64,000 bases of DNA from Phocoenobacter atlanticus subsp. cyclopteri (GTDB taxonomy: Bacteria; Pseudomonadota; Gammaproteobacteria; Enterobacterales; Pasteurellaceae), in contig NZ_CP074346.1 in assembly GCF_018343795.1 (NCBI RefSeq), forward strand, positions 1,054,001-1,118,000, in the 5' to 3' direction. Shown here in pieces: positions 34,020 through 44,091 of this stretch. A program made the position numbers and the translations under genes. The notes under the pieces are model-generated. The model had not been told where the DNA came from, did no database searches, and saw only the letters and a program-made list of their open reading frames with translations. The stretch's first letter is position 1. Every line of letters starts with the position of its first letter.

Positions 34020-35540
34020 ATGAACTTTAAAAAAATGATGGCATTTTTAGTGCTATTACTTCCCCTTTCTGCTAGTGCAGAATCTTGGCTTACAACATTA
34101 AGTCATAATGTTGATAGTACGATGGCTACTATTTTTGGTCCTTTTGTTAGCACCATCTTCTATTCAGTAGATATTAATGGAACAAGTTTCTTATTAATCG
34201 CAGGTTGGTTACTTGTTGCAGCATTGATCTTTTCTTTCTATTTCGGCTTCGTTCAATTTCGTAAATTTGGTTTAGCAATTGATATTTTACGTGGTAAATA
34301 CACGAATCCAGATAAAAAAGAAGCTGGTGAAGTTAGTCACTTTCAAGCATTAACCACAGCTCTCTCTGGAACGGTTGGTTTAGGTAATATTGCGGGGGTG
34401 GGTGCTGCTCTTGCTATTGGTGGACCAGGTGCAACATTTTGGATGATTATAGTAGGTCTTTTAGGAATGGCTTCTAAATTTGTGGAATGTACTCTTGGGG
34501 TTAAATACCGTACTATTTTACCTTCAGGTGTAGTTTCTGGCGGTCCAATGTACTACTTAAGCCAAGGCTTAAAAGAACGTGGTTTTGGTGGTTTAGGTAA
34601 ATTCCTTGCTGTTGGTTTTGCTATTATGGTTATCTTAGGTTCGTTAGGTGGCGGTAATATGTTCCAAGCAAACCAAGCACACGCAATGTTAAATTATGCC
34701 TTTGGTGTTCCTGCTGAATATGGTGTAGTAACCGGTATTATTTTAGCTGCTCTTACATTCTCTGTTATCTTCGGTGGTATGCCATCAATTTCTTCAGTAA
34801 CTGAAAAGCTTGTACCTTGGATGGCATTTTTATATATCGCGATGTCTCTTTTTGTTATTGGCTCAAACGTCGATCATATTGGTCCTGCTTTCTCATCTAT
34901 TATTGATGGTGCATTCTCAGCGGATGGTGTAACTGGTGGTTTTATCGGTGCATTAATTCAAGGTTTAAAACGTGCGACATTCTCTAATGAAGCAGGAGTT
35001 GGTTCAGCGGCAATTGCTCACTCAGCAGTTAAAACAGATGAACCTATTACAGAAGGATTAGTTTCATTACTTGAACCATTAATTGATACTGTTGTTATCT
35101 GTACAATGACTGCTTTAGTTATCACTATTGCAGGACAAAATACAGCACCATTTGATGGTTCTGGTTTAACTGGTGTTCAATTAACCGCTGAATCATTTAC
35201 TCATACTGCAGATTGGTTTAAATATCCATTAGCTGTTGCTGTTATCTTATTTGCATTCTCAACTATGATTTCGTGGTCTTACTATGGTCTTAAAGGCTGG
35301 ACTTACCTAGTGGGTGAAGGCGCGAATAAAGAAATGGTTTATAAAATTGTTTTCTGTTTATTCGTTGTTATCGGTGCAACTGTTAAGTTTGGTTTTGTTA
35401 TCGACTTCTCTGATGCCGCAATTTTTGCAATGTCTATCTTTAACATCATTGGTCTTTACTTTTTAATGCCTATTGTTAAAAAAGAATTTGTATCTTTTGT
35501 CGCTCGAGTGAAATCTGGTGAGATTAAAAAATATAAATAA
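34020..35540 (+). CDS. Alanine/glycine:cation symporter family protein (AGCS)
   Basis: A membrane transporter of about 506 residues that brings in alanine or glycine with sodium or protons. The ATG at 34020 is preferred because TTGGAG lies 9 bases upstream; a GTG at 34011 is in frame. Family signatures are ALSGTVGLGNIAGVGAALAI and RATFSNEAGVGSAAIAHSAV, plus ISWSYYGLKGW near the end. About ten membrane segments are visible. The first 22 residues resemble a signal peptide. I saw no glycine riboswitch in the 636-bp upstream gap, which holds a MITE-like element. Confidence 0.9.
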   Translation: MNFKKMMAFLVLLLPLSASAESWLTTLSHNVDSTMATIFGPFVSTIFYSVDINGTSFLLIAGWLLVAALIFSFYFGFVQFRKFGLAIDILRGKYTNPDKKEAGEVSHFQALTTALSGTVGLGNIAGVGAALAIGGPGATFWMIIVGLLGMASKFVECTLGVKYRTILPSGVVSGGPMYYLSQGLKERGFGGLGKFLAVGFAIMVILGSLGGGNMFQANQAHAMLNYAFGVPAEYGVVTGIILAALTFSVIFGGMPSISSVTEKLVPWMAFLYIAMSLFVIGSNVDHIGPAFSSIIDGAFSADGVTGGFIGALIQGLKRATFSNEAGVGSAAIAHSAVKTDEPITEGLVSLLEPLIDTVVICTMTALVITIAGQNTAPFDGSGLTGVQLTAESFTHTADWFKYPLAVAVILFAFSTMISWSYYGLKGWTYLVGEGANKEMVYKIVFCLFVVIGATVKFGFVIDFSDAAIFAMSIFNIIGLYFLMPIVKKEFVSFVARVKSGEIKKYK

Positions 35541-35570
35541 TTCTATCAAATAAAACACAACTATTATAGA

Positions 35571-35600
35571 ATGAGCCTATCCTTTGATAGGCTTATTTTT
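35571..35600 (+). terminator. Intrinsic terminator after the symporter gene
   Basis: An 11-bp stem (35571-35581 with 35586-35596, tetraloop CTTT) followed by a T tract. The next gene's ribosome site begins only six bases later. Confidence 0.8.
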
Positions 35601-35617
35601 TATCAGTGAGGTATAGT

Positions 35618-36175
35618 ATGAAAAAAGTAATTCAGCACGAGATTAACTTAAGTAAGCATTTATTAAAAAATGGTCCTAAATTTTGTACTCATTATGCTAT
35701 CGTTGAAGATGAGCTATTCTATTTCAAACCTACAAGAGAATCCATCGGCTACTCAATGCTCTACTTTGTTTTAGGAGGATTGCTATTTGTTATTGCTTCT
35801 ATCATTTATTATTACACTTCACAACTTGATCTTTTTTTATTTATTACGCTCTTCGGTATAAGTTTGATTATACTGGGATTTTACGTCTCTAGCGATTATA
35901 TTGCTAAAATTAAATTTGATAAGAAAATAGGTGTTTTTTCAAAAAAACCATATCGATGCGTTAAATTAGAAAATATTGTAGGACTACAAATCAATCAAAA
36001 ACAACAACTGAGTTACGTTTGCTATGAGATGAATATGCTCACCAAAGGTGGACGTCGTATTAATATTTTGAATCATAATGGACTAGAACAAATGCGAAAA
36101 GATATGCAGATGTTAGCAGACTTTTTAGCATTACCAAGTTCTGCAATTAAAGATTATTCAACTCTCAGTCAATAA
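35618..36175 (+). CDS. Membrane protein of unknown function with two transmembrane segments
   Basis: About 185 residues from the ATG at 35618, chosen for the GAGG ribosome site six bases upstream (35607-35610). It has a soluble N-terminus, two membrane segments (about 45-64 and 71-90; GLLFVIASIIYYYTSQLDLF is within this region) and a C-terminal domain (KIKFDKKIGVFSKKPY, LQINQKQQLSYVCYEMNMLT) that looks like a small beta-rich PH-like fold. I do not recognise the family. It converges on the lpxA operon. Confidence 0.7.
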   Translation: MKKVIQHEINLSKHLLKNGPKFCTHYAIVEDELFYFKPTRESIGYSMLYFVLGGLLFVIASIIYYYTSQLDLFLFITLFGISLIILGFYVSSDYIAKIKFDKKIGVFSKKPYRCVKLENIVGLQINQKQQLSYVCYEMNMLTKGGRRINILNHNGLEQMRKDMQMLADFLALPSSAIKDYSTLSQ

Positions 36176-36347
36176 GCCTTTTAATAGAAATTATTTTAGT
36201 CACTAAGCGGTTACATTATTTTTGTTTTTTGCAAATTCAGACCAAACCTCAAAAGTTAACCGTAACTTCTAAGGTTTTTATTAAAAATGAGTCCCTAGTT
36301 AATTAAATCACTTTAATTCTGGGCGTTATCCCTATTTTAAATATAAA

Positions 36348-37142
36348 TTATCGAATAATTCCACGAGTTGAGTTTTTAAAGAAATCTAAAAATAAGCTAA
36401 TTGCAGCTTCTGTTTTAGCGTAATGTTCAATATCTTGTTGTACTTCTTCTATTGTTTTTCCACTACGATAAATTAATTTGTACACATTTCGAATTGCGTG
36501 CATTGTTGCTTTTTCAAAACCTCGACGTTTTAATCCCTCAAGGTTTACTCCAAATGGACGAGCATGATTTCCTTGAGCTATTACGTAAGGAGGAATATCC
36601 TGCACGACAATAGAGCCACCACCAAGCATTACGTGTGAACCAATCACAACAAATTGATGTATTGCTGACATTCCACCTACAATAACAAAATCATTAAGAG
36701 TTACGTGCCCACCAAGAGTAGCATTATTTGCAAGAATACAACGATTTCCAATTTGACAATCATGCGCTATATGAGTATTGATCATTAATAAATTATCATC
36801 ACCAATCTTAGTCACTCCACCACCTTGTACAGTACCTCTATGAATAGTCACACTTTCACGAATACGATTACGATCACCAATGATTGTTCTAGTGGGTTCA
36901 TCTTTATATTTAAGGTCTTGATTTTTCTCACCTATTGTTGCAAATTGATAAATTTCATTTTCTTTACCAATCTGAGTATGACCATTAATAATGACATGAG
37001 AATGAATTTTAGTTCTTGCTCTAATCTCTACATTCTTACCAATGATTGTATATGCACCAATTTCGACGCTTTCTCCAATTATTGCACCTTCTTCAATAAT
37101 AGCCAATGGACTAATTTTAGCCGTACGATGAATTAATTGCAT
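36348..37142 (-). CDS. lpxA: UDP-N-acetylglucosamine acyltransferase
   Basis: A 264-residue left-handed beta-helix enzyme for the first step of lipid A synthesis, which adds a 3-hydroxyacyl chain to UDP-GlcNAc. Hexapeptide repeats run through residues 1-190 ([20 protein letters not shown]), the catalytic histidine sits in [11 protein letters not shown] (about H125), and the C-terminal helical domain is complete. It starts nine bases after fabZ ends. In many gamma-proteobacteria lpxB follows; here a convergent membrane protein gene follows. Confidence 0.97.
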   Translation of the reverse strand: MQLIHRTAKISPLAIIEEGAIIGESVEIGAYTIIGKNVEIRARTKIHSHVIINGHTQIGKENEIYQFATIGEKNQDLKYKDEPTRTIIGDRNRIRESVTIHRGTVQGGGVTKIGDDNLLMINTHIAHDCQIGNRCILANNATLGGHVTLNDFVIVGGMSAIHQFVVIGSHVMLGGGSIVVQDIPPYVIAQGNHARPFGVNLEGLKRRGFEKATMHAIRNVYKLIYRSGKTIEEVQQDIEHYAKTEAAISLFLDFFKNSTRGIIR

Positions 37143-37151
37143 AAATACTCC

Positions 37152-37610
37152 TTAGGATTGACGACGAGCACACATTAATTCTGCTTCACAGACTGTTTTT
37201 CCTTCAACGGTTACAGTACCAGTAAAACGAATTACTCCTCGCATTTCTTTTAAAATGTTAACCTGTAATTTCATTTGATCTCCAGGCAATACTGGTTTTT
37301 TAAAACGAGCATTATTAATTCCTGCAAAATAAAATATTTCACCACCTTCTAATTGGTGTGTTTTAAATGCTAAAATTCCCATTGCTTGAGCAAGAGACTC
37401 CATAATTAACACACCTGGAAAAATAGGTTGTTTAGGAAAATGACCTGTAAAACAAGGTTCATTCGCCGTCACATTTTTTATTGCTTTAATCCATTTTCCT
37501 TCTTCAAAATCAATAACTCTATCAACCAATAAAAAAGGGTAACGATGTGGTAGAAGTTCCATTATCTCTGTTGTTTCAATAATTCTAGACTCTCTACTTT
37601 GTTGTTCCAT
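37152..37610 (-). CDS. fabZ: 3-hydroxyacyl-ACP dehydratase FabZ
   Basis: About 152 residues from the ATG at 37610 ([10 protein letters not shown]); an in-frame ATG at 37634 would add eight residues and overlap lpxD. The hot-dog enzyme dehydrates 3-hydroxyacyl-ACP in fatty acid synthesis. The active-site histidine lies in [20 protein letters not shown], with the conserved glutamate in [22 protein letters not shown] is the standard N-terminal signature. It lies between lpxD and lpxA, which compete for the same 3-hydroxyacyl-ACP pool. Confidence 0.96.
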   Translation of the reverse strand: MEQQSRESRIIETTEIMELLPHRYPFLLVDRVIDFEEGKWIKAIKNVTANEPCFTGHFPKQPIFPGVLIMESLAQAMGILAFKTHQLEGGEIFYFAGINNARFKKPVLPGDQMKLQVNILKEMRGVIRFTGTVTVEGKTVCEAELMCARRQS

Positions 37611-37617
37611 ATCCAAC

Positions 37618-38661
37618 TCAATTGTCCTCTTCAATACTTAATTTTTGTTTTTCAATACTTTTCAGACGTTTATTTATTCCATCAATATTCATCATTAAAG
37701 TAGCTGTTTTTCGCCATTGTGTATTTGGTTGTACTGGCATACCAGATGAGTAAGTTCCTTTCTCAGTGATTGAGCGAATAACCATACTCATACCCGTAAT
37801 AGTCACACCATCACAGATCTCCATATGCCCATTAATAGCACTTGCCCCACCAATTAAGCAGTAACGTCCTACTTTTAAACTTCCTGCCATTATCACACCG
37901 CCTGCAATTGCAGTACCTGTACCAATGTGTACATTATGGGCGATCTGGCATAGGTTATCAATAATAACATTATCTTCAATTACTGTTGAATCTAATGCTC
38001 CTCGATCAATACAAGTACAAGCACCTATTTCAACATTATTTCCAATAATTACACCACCTGTTTGTGGAATTTTAATCCATTTACCTTTACTATTTGCATA
38101 ACCAAAGCCATCACTACCAATTACCGTAGCAGACTGTATTAGACAATTTTCACCAATTTGAACATTATGATAAACCGACACATTTGCCCACAGTTGAGTA
38201 TTTTTACCAATTTGAGTATGTTTACCAATAAAACAACCAGCACCAATAATTACACCATCTCCAAGTGTTACACCTTCTTCAATAACGGCATTTGCACCAA
38301 TTGAAACGTTTTCACCTAAAACAACATTGGATGCAATTACTGCACTAGGTTCAATGCTATAAGCTGATTTTGGTGTTGTATCCATACATTGTGCTAATAA
38401 TGCATAGGCAATATAAGGATCTTCAACTATAATTAAATTCTGACTTTCTGAGCAAAATTCAACATCATTTCGGCTAACAATAATTGCACCAGCTTGACTT
38501 TCTTTTAACTGAGTACGAAATTTAGGGTTTGAAATAAAAGTAATATGCTCTTTCTTTGCACTTTTAAAAGGGGCAATACCTGAGATCACCAAATCGGCGT
38601 TTCCCCGAAGAGAACCACCGATTTGATTGGTTAAATAACCTAAAAGAAATTTTTCCATCAA
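37618..38661 (-). CDS. lpxD: UDP-3-O-(3-hydroxyacyl)glucosamine N-acyltransferase
   Basis: A 347-residue trimeric beta-helix enzyme for the third step of lipid A synthesis. The N-terminal uridine-binding domain (about 1-95) is followed by hexapeptide repeats ([20 protein letters not shown]) and the catalytic histidine in [18 protein letters not shown]. The C-terminal helix ([20 protein letters not shown]) is present. Two ATGs open the frame (MMEK), so the start could be one codon later. It follows ompH by ten bases. Confidence 0.96.
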   Translation of the reverse strand: MMEKFLLGYLTNQIGGSLRGNADLVISGIAPFKSAKKEHITFISNPKFRTQLKESQAGAIIVSRNDVEFCSESQNLIIVEDPYIAYALLAQCMDTTPKSAYSIEPSAVIASNVVLGENVSIGANAVIEEGVTLGDGVIIGAGCFIGKHTQIGKNTQLWANVSVYHNVQIGENCLIQSATVIGSDGFGYANSKGKWIKIPQTGGVIIGNNVEIGACTCIDRGALDSTVIEDNVIIDNLCQIAHNVHIGTGTAIAGGVIMAGSLKVGRYCLIGGASAINGHMEICDGVTITGMSMVIRSITEKGTYSSGMPVQPNTQWRKTATLMMNIDGINKRLKSIEKQKLSIEEDN

Positions 38662-38671
38662 TTACTCATTG

Positions 38672-39340
38672 TTACTTTTTAGCTGGTAATTCAGGCATTG
38701 TTCCGCCTACTGCTTTAAGAACTTCTTCATCCAAATTATTTTCTTTTTCAGAAGCAAACACAACCGAATTTGCATTTAAAATTATTGTATAACCTTTGTC
38801 TTCAGCTATTTCTTTAATCTTACCATCAATTTGTTTAATAATTTGACTACGAACTTTAGCTTCTTCCATTGCTAGCGTTTGACCCACTTTTTCTGATTTT
38901 TTACGATAATTAACAACTTTTTCTCTAAATGCTATCTCTTTTTTATTAAACGCTTGAGCTTTCTTTTCAAATGCATTGGCTAATGTGACAATCGCTTCTT
39001 GACGTTTTTTAATCTCTTTACTACGAAGTTTTGGCGCTTGTTTACTCAATGCCTCTCTTTTAGCTTTTATTTGTTCAACAACTTTATCTTCCTCTTCCTT
39101 TAGTTCCTTTGCTTGAACAACCAATGATTTTTCCTCTTCAGCTAATCTCTGCTCTTCAATTTCAAGAGCCTTTCTTTCCTGTTGTACTTTTTTCGAGAAA
39201 TCAGAAGATTCTGCAAATAGTGGATGGTTTTGAATAACAAACTGTGGTGTAACAAAACCAATTTTATCTTTAGCATTTGCTGTATTTACTACAATGGCTA
39301 AACTTGCTACAAGGGTAGCGATTTTAAATACTTTTTTCAT
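38672..39340 (-). CDS. skp: Periplasmic chaperone OmpH/Skp
   Basis: A 222-residue periplasmic chaperone that holds unfolded outer-membrane proteins for BamA. The signal peptide ends at TANA (residue 23), before KDKIGFVTPQFV. The central part is a long charged coiled coil (tentacle helices) with EEQRLAEEEKSLVVQAKELK, and the C-terminal beta strands follow. It is longer than E. coli Skp (161 residues), in line with other Pasteurellaceae. It directly follows bamA and is co-transcribed with lpxD. Confidence 0.92.
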   Translation of the reverse strand: MKKVFKIATLVASLAIVVNTANAKDKIGFVTPQFVIQNHPLFAESSDFSKKVQQERKALEIEEQRLAEEEKSLVVQAKELKEEEDKVVEQIKAKREALSKQAPKLRSKEIKKRQEAIVTLANAFEKKAQAFNKKEIAFREKVVNYRKKSEKVGQTLAMEEAKVRSQIIKQIDGKIKEIAEDKGYTIILNANSVVFASEKENNLDEEVLKAVGGTMPELPAKK

Positions 39341-39428
39341 AAATAGTTCCTTATATAATTAAATTTAATTTAACATTAGAAGCGGTAAGATCATATTCAA
39401 AATCTACAAGTCTTACCTCCCACTAAAT

Positions 39429-41813
39429 TTAGAACGAGCCACCAATACTAAATTGGAATTGCTCTACATCATCATTTTTATACTTGCGTAACGGTTTTGA
39501 ATAAGATAACAATAATGGTCCAATTGGTGAATTCCATTGTAATCCGATTCCTGCCGCCGCTCTAAAACGTTTGTAATCTCCATAGTCTGGAACATTTTTA
39601 TTGAATTTTTTAGCGTCCCACTTGGTATTCCAAACGGTTCCAGCATCTACAAACAATGCCGTTCTTACTCTATGCTGATATTTCTGTGCCACAAATGGCG
39701 TTGGCATAATTAGTTCTAAATTCGCCACTGCCATTGCATTACCACCAATGATATCATTAGATAATTGATCAAATTCACCCGTTGCTTTTCCTAAGTAAAT
39801 GGCATTAGGACCAATTGAACTATAAGAGAAACCTCGAACAGAACCTATTCCTCCTGAGCTATATGTTTGGAAAAATGGAATTTCCTTACCACTAATACCA
39901 CTCGCATAACCAAGTTTTAAACGAGAGCTAATTACCCAACTATGTTCTCTATTTAATGGATAATAATGTGCAAATTTAGTATTTAATTTATAGTACTTAT
40001 TATCTGATCCAGGAATAGTTACATTACCACCGAAACTTGCTTGCAAGCCTTCAGTTGGCATAAAACCTCGATCTAAACTATTATAATTCCAGCCAAAACT
40101 AAAGTTAAAATCTGTTGTTTTAATTTTTGCATATTTTTCAACACCATTTGGTATTTTAATATCCATCGCTTTTACATATTTTTCACGTGTAAATTCACGA
40201 TCAACATTATTGATTTTATCCTTAGTTGCACCAAGACCTAAATAGTAACTATTATATTCATCAACTGGAAATCCTAAAGTACCATCAATTCCTAAAGTTG
40301 TTCTTTTGTAGCCTGAAGATGAACCATTTTTAGAATAGTCATACTTACTATAATAAACATCTCCCCCTAAACTTACCCCATCTTTCGTGAAGTAAGGTTC
40401 TTCATAACCAAATCGTAATGTTGTACTATAATCATTACGTGTACCATCTAAGCTAATTGTTGATCCCATACCTAAGAAATTTTTCTGTTTAATTCCTGCT
40501 TGGTAAGTAAAACCACTACCAGTACCATAGCCAATACTGAAATTAACACTTCCAGTATTACGCTCTGTAATGGTGTACACTACATCCACCTGATCTGTCG
40601 TATTTGGTACATTTACTGTCTTCATTTCTACAGTTTCATAAAAACCTGTACGCTCTAAACGAGCCTTTCCTGTTGCAATAGCACTGGTTGATAACCAAGC
40701 TCCCTCTTGCTGACGCATTTCACGACGTAAAGTTGAATCAGCTGTCACATTATTTCCTTCAAAACGAACACGACGAACATAAATTCGTTTTCCTGCTTCT
40801 ACGATATAAGAAATAGCAACGGTATTATTTTCTTCATCAAAAGAAAAAGACATCTGTATTTTTGCTGAACCATAACCATCTTCGCCTAAACGATATTCTA
40901 GTTTAGTTTTTAGTGCATCAATATCTTTTGCTCGGAAAATATCACCCGTTTTATATTCTTTTAAAATTTTATTTAATTCATTATCTAAGTTTGCCGTATC
41001 GCCAATCACACGAACTTTACTGACTTTATACTGTTTACCTTCATTAATTTCATATGTTAATTTAACTTCTTTTTTATTATCATTAAAATCAGTCTTTACA
41101 TTATTAACTGCGAATTTTACATAACCACGATTTAAATAAAAATTACGTAACGTATCTAAGTCTTTTTTAAAGACTTGCTGTTCATATTTACTACTTTCAA
41201 AAATATTCCACCAAGAAACATTTGGTTGAATATCCAATATTTTAATTAAATCATCTTCATCAAACGCTTTATTTCCTTCAAAATGAATTTGTTTAACATA
41301 AGTGACATCATCTTCTTTAATATCTAACTTAATTTTTACTTGACCATTATCTAATCGCTGAACAATGGTATTAACTATTGCATTATAGCGACCGACAGAG
41401 TAATAGTGTTCAAGTAATCCGTCTTTAAAAGATTTTAATTTTTGAGCATTATAAATTTCACCCTTAACAATTAAATTTGCTTTCAAGTTTTCTTTTAGTG
41501 CTTTTGTTGGAATAATCTTATTTCCCACTATTTCTATATCAGCAATAAATGGTTTCTCAACCACTTCGATCACTAAAGCATCACCTTCTCGTTTTGCGAT
41601 TACATCATCAAAACGTTGTTGAATATATAATTGCTGAACAACATTAGTAAGATCTCTATCCGTTACTCTTTGCCCAACTCTTACAGGCAATTTTGAAAGA
41701 ATTGAACGTTGAATTTCAGGAGAAACTCCATCAATACGTATATCTTTTACAACAAAAGGTGAGGCAATTACACCATTTGCTAACAAAAGACTTGAAAGTA
41801 ATAATTTTTTCAT
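39429..41813 (-). CDS. bamA: Outer-membrane protein assembly factor BamA
   Basis: A 794-residue essential outer-membrane barrel that folds beta-barrel proteins. The signal peptide ends near residue 18 (VIAS). Five POTRA domains cover roughly 20-420 (PFVVKDIRIDGVSPEIQRSI starts the first), followed by a 16-stranded barrel with the VRGF/Y loop motif as GGIGSVRGFSYSS and ending in FQFSIGGSF with the C-terminal aromatic. Length is normal. It lies between rseP and ompH, as in many gamma-proteobacteria. Confidence 0.97.
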   Translation of the reverse strand: MKKLLLSSLLLANGVIASPFVVKDIRIDGVSPEIQRSILSKLPVRVGQRVTDRDLTNVVQQLYIQQRFDDVIAKREGDALVIEVVEKPFIADIEIVGNKIIPTKALKENLKANLIVKGEIYNAQKLKSFKDGLLEHYYSVGRYNAIVNTIVQRLDNGQVKIKLDIKEDDVTYVKQIHFEGNKAFDEDDLIKILDIQPNVSWWNIFESSKYEQQVFKKDLDTLRNFYLNRGYVKFAVNNVKTDFNDNKKEVKLTYEINEGKQYKVSKVRVIGDTANLDNELNKILKEYKTGDIFRAKDIDALKTKLEYRLGEDGYGSAKIQMSFSFDEENNTVAISYIVEAGKRIYVRRVRFEGNNVTADSTLRREMRQQEGAWLSTSAIATGKARLERTGFYETVEMKTVNVPNTTDQVDVVYTITERNTGSVNFSIGYGTGSGFTYQAGIKQKNFLGMGSTISLDGTRNDYSTTLRFGYEEPYFTKDGVSLGGDVYYSKYDYSKNGSSSGYKRTTLGIDGTLGFPVDEYNSYYLGLGATKDKINNVDREFTREKYVKAMDIKIPNGVEKYAKIKTTDFNFSFGWNYNSLDRGFMPTEGLQASFGGNVTIPGSDNKYYKLNTKFAHYYPLNREHSWVISSRLKLGYASGISGKEIPFFQTYSSGGIGSVRGFSYSSIGPNAIYLGKATGEFDQLSNDIIGGNAMAVANLELIMPTPFVAQKYQHRVRTALFVDAGTVWNTKWDAKKFNKNVPDYGDYKRFRAAAGIGLQWNSPIGPLLLSYSKPLRKYKNDDVEQFQFSIGGSF

Positions 41814-41869
41814 TAAAAAATTCCTATGTATTTTATAAAATATTTATCTAAAGTTATCGCTTTATTTAA

Positions 41870-43183
41870 TTAAAAATGAATTAAATCATTAAACAAAGCA
41901 AAAACCATTAATCCTATTACAAATATCATTCCTAACTTCTGAAATCGCTCTTGTAAATTTTTTGACGTGGCTTTTCCTCGAATCGCTTCAACACTTAACA
42001 AAATAAATTGTCCACCATCAAGAGGCAAAAGAGGAAATAAATTCATTACACCTAAATTTACACTAATCAATGCCATAAAGCTAAGATAATAAATAAAACC
42101 TACTTCTGCACTTGCAACCGCTCCCTTGGCCATTGAAATAGGTCCTCCCATATTCTTTATTGAGAGATTACCTGTTATTAAATTTGCTATAAATTGAAAC
42201 ACCGTATGAATAAGTGAAGTCACTTTTTCAACACCTTTTTCAAAGGCTTCAAGAATACCATATTCTAGCACAACACGATACTTTTCTGCTAGTGGTTGAT
42301 ACTGTGGAATAATACCAATAACATATCTTTTAATTTCTTTTGCTTGTTGAGGTAACAAATTGAACGTCAGTATTTCTGTATCACGTTTAATTTCTAATTG
42401 TAATTGTTTTCCTGTTTGAACGACTTCAATCAAATGATGCCAATCAAAGGGAACTTGGTTTACCTTACGTATTATATCTTTCGCCTGTAAACCTACTTTT
42501 TCAGCAACCGAATCTTTGACTACCGTTTTAATTATTGGTTCAACAATGGCTCTTTTTGGAATAATTCCCAATGCCGCCAATGGATTCTCTTTATTGCCAT
42601 TAAATTGCCATTGTGATAAATCCAACTGAAAAGATTGCGGATATTGGCTATCAATCAAATGCCCTGTAACTCCTACCTTTTCTGAACCCACATTACCAAT
42701 AAAAGCTAATGCCACTTCTTCCCAATCTTGTACATTTCTACCATCAATTTGTGTAAATTCAAATTCTGTCGGTATCTTCGCCATTGCTACAATGCTGTTT
42801 GGTACCACTTCTCCGACCACTGGTTTTAGTGTTGGCACACCAGAAACAAATACTGCCCAATAAGCAAAAATGGCAAAAATAAAGTTGGCAACAGGTCCAG
42901 CTAAAATAATCAACATTCTCTGCCAAACGACTTTGCTATCATAACGCTCACTATCCGCAAAGCCTTGTTCATCATTAAGCATTTTGACATAACCGCCAAG
43001 TGGAATTAACGAAATTACCCACTCTGTACCTTTTTTATCGGTTCTTTTCCACAACACTTTTCCAAAACCGATAGAAAAACGTAACACTCTCACGCCACAG
43101 GCACGAGCAACGGCAAAGTGACCATACTCGTGTACCGTCACTAACACACAGATTAAAAATAGAAAAGACAATGTCGCTGTCAC
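41870..43183 (-). CDS. rseP: Site-2 protease RseP
   Basis: A 437-residue inner-membrane zinc protease of the regulated intramembrane proteolysis pathway that releases the envelope-stress sigma factor in related bacteria. The active site is HEYGH (H18, E19, H22), and the third zinc ligand lies in LFPLLPLDGG near the C-terminus. PDZ domains occupy the middle (VVGEVVPNSIVAMAKI). Four membrane segments are visible. It follows cdsA in the usual order, with about 17 bases between. Confidence 0.95.
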   Translation of the reverse strand: MTATLSFLFLICVLVTVHEYGHFAVARACGVRVLRFSIGFGKVLWKRTDKKGTEWVISLIPLGGYVKMLNDEQGFADSERYDSKVVWQRMLIILAGPVANFIFAIFAYWAVFVSGVPTLKPVVGEVVPNSIVAMAKIPTEFEFTQIDGRNVQDWEEVALAFIGNVGSEKVGVTGHLIDSQYPQSFQLDLSQWQFNGNKENPLAALGIIPKRAIVEPIIKTVVKDSVAEKVGLQAKDIIRKVNQVPFDWHHLIEVVQTGKQLQLEIKRDTEILTFNLLPQQAKEIKRYVIGIIPQYQPLAEKYRVVLEYGILEAFEKGVEKVTSLIHTVFQFIANLITGNLSIKNMGGPISMAKGAVASAEVGFIYYLSFMALISVNLGVMNLFPLLPLDGGQFILLSVEAIRGKATSKNLQERFQKLGMIFVIGLMVFALFNDLIHF

Positions 43184-43200
43184 AATTTACCTACTAAATC

Positions 43201-44070
43201 CTATAAAAAGAACAAAAATGCCACGGCAAAGAAAGGCACTGCCGCCGTTAGGCTATCAATACGATCTAAAATCCCACCGTGTCCCGGAATTAAATTACTG
43301 CTGTCTTTCACACCCGCTTGACGCTTAAACATACTTTCCGTTAAATCCCCTAAAATTGAGATCGCAACGGTCAGGATAGAAACCACAATAAAGGCAGCCA
43401 TATTTAATTTAGCACTTAACATATCACTTGGATTCACTTGCAAGAAGATAAATGACACCACCCCAGCAGTCACTAAACCACCTATCGCCCCTTCAATCGA
43501 TTTACCTGGTGATACTTTTGGGGCTAATTTATGTTTACCCAATGCTCGTCCAAAGAAATACGCTCCTGAATCTGCCGACCAAACAAGCACTAATACATAA
43601 AGTAATAAAAATGCCCCTTGATAAGGATTTGAATGGTAGTGATAAAAACGTAGTGCTGGCATTGCGATTAAAAATGGGACTAAGGTCAAAAAGCCAAAAA
43701 TAAATTTAGCACTGATGGATTTTGCCCAAAACTTGCCTGTTTTTGGGTAACCGATCACTAAAAACAACGCTACTAACCACCAAATTACCCCAACAAATAA
43801 CAATGGCGTGGTAACATCATTAAGAAAATCTGCTTTTTTAATGGAATAAGTGCCCGCCATTATCGGAAATAATAAAATCCCCAAAGTAACTAAGGCAACA
43901 ATTATTCGTCCGATAGAGCGTTTAATGCCTGCAAATTGTGCCCATTCCCACATTCCTAATACCACTAAAACTGATATCGCTAGAAAGAAAGGAAGTGGCG
44001 AAAGAAAAAATAATCCCAATAACGCCAATGGGATCATAATCAGAGCAGAGAGTATTCGTTGTTTAAGCAT
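43201..44070 (-). CDS. cdsA: Phosphatidate cytidylyltransferase
   Basis: A 289-residue multi-spanning inner-membrane enzyme that makes CDP-diacylglycerol from phosphatidate and CTP, the precursor of all phospholipids. The signature near the C-terminus is SNLIPGHGGILDRIDSLTAA, with further conserved VWSADSGAYFFGRALGKHK. At least seven membrane segments are visible. It lies 21 bases after uppS, as in many bacteria. Confidence 0.96.
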   Translation of the reverse strand: MLKQRILSALIMIPLALLGLFFLSPLPFFLAISVLVVLGMWEWAQFAGIKRSIGRIIVALVTLGILLFPIMAGTYSIKKADFLNDVTTPLLFVGVIWWLVALFLVIGYPKTGKFWAKSISAKFIFGFLTLVPFLIAMPALRFYHYHSNPYQGAFLLLYVLVLVWSADSGAYFFGRALGKHKLAPKVSPGKSIEGAIGGLVTAGVVSFIFLQVNPSDMLSAKLNMAAFIVVSILTVAISILGDLTESMFKRQAGVKDSSNLIPGHGGILDRIDSLTAAVPFFAVAFLFFL

Positions 44071-44091
44071 TTTGTTTCCTTATTTTGTTGT

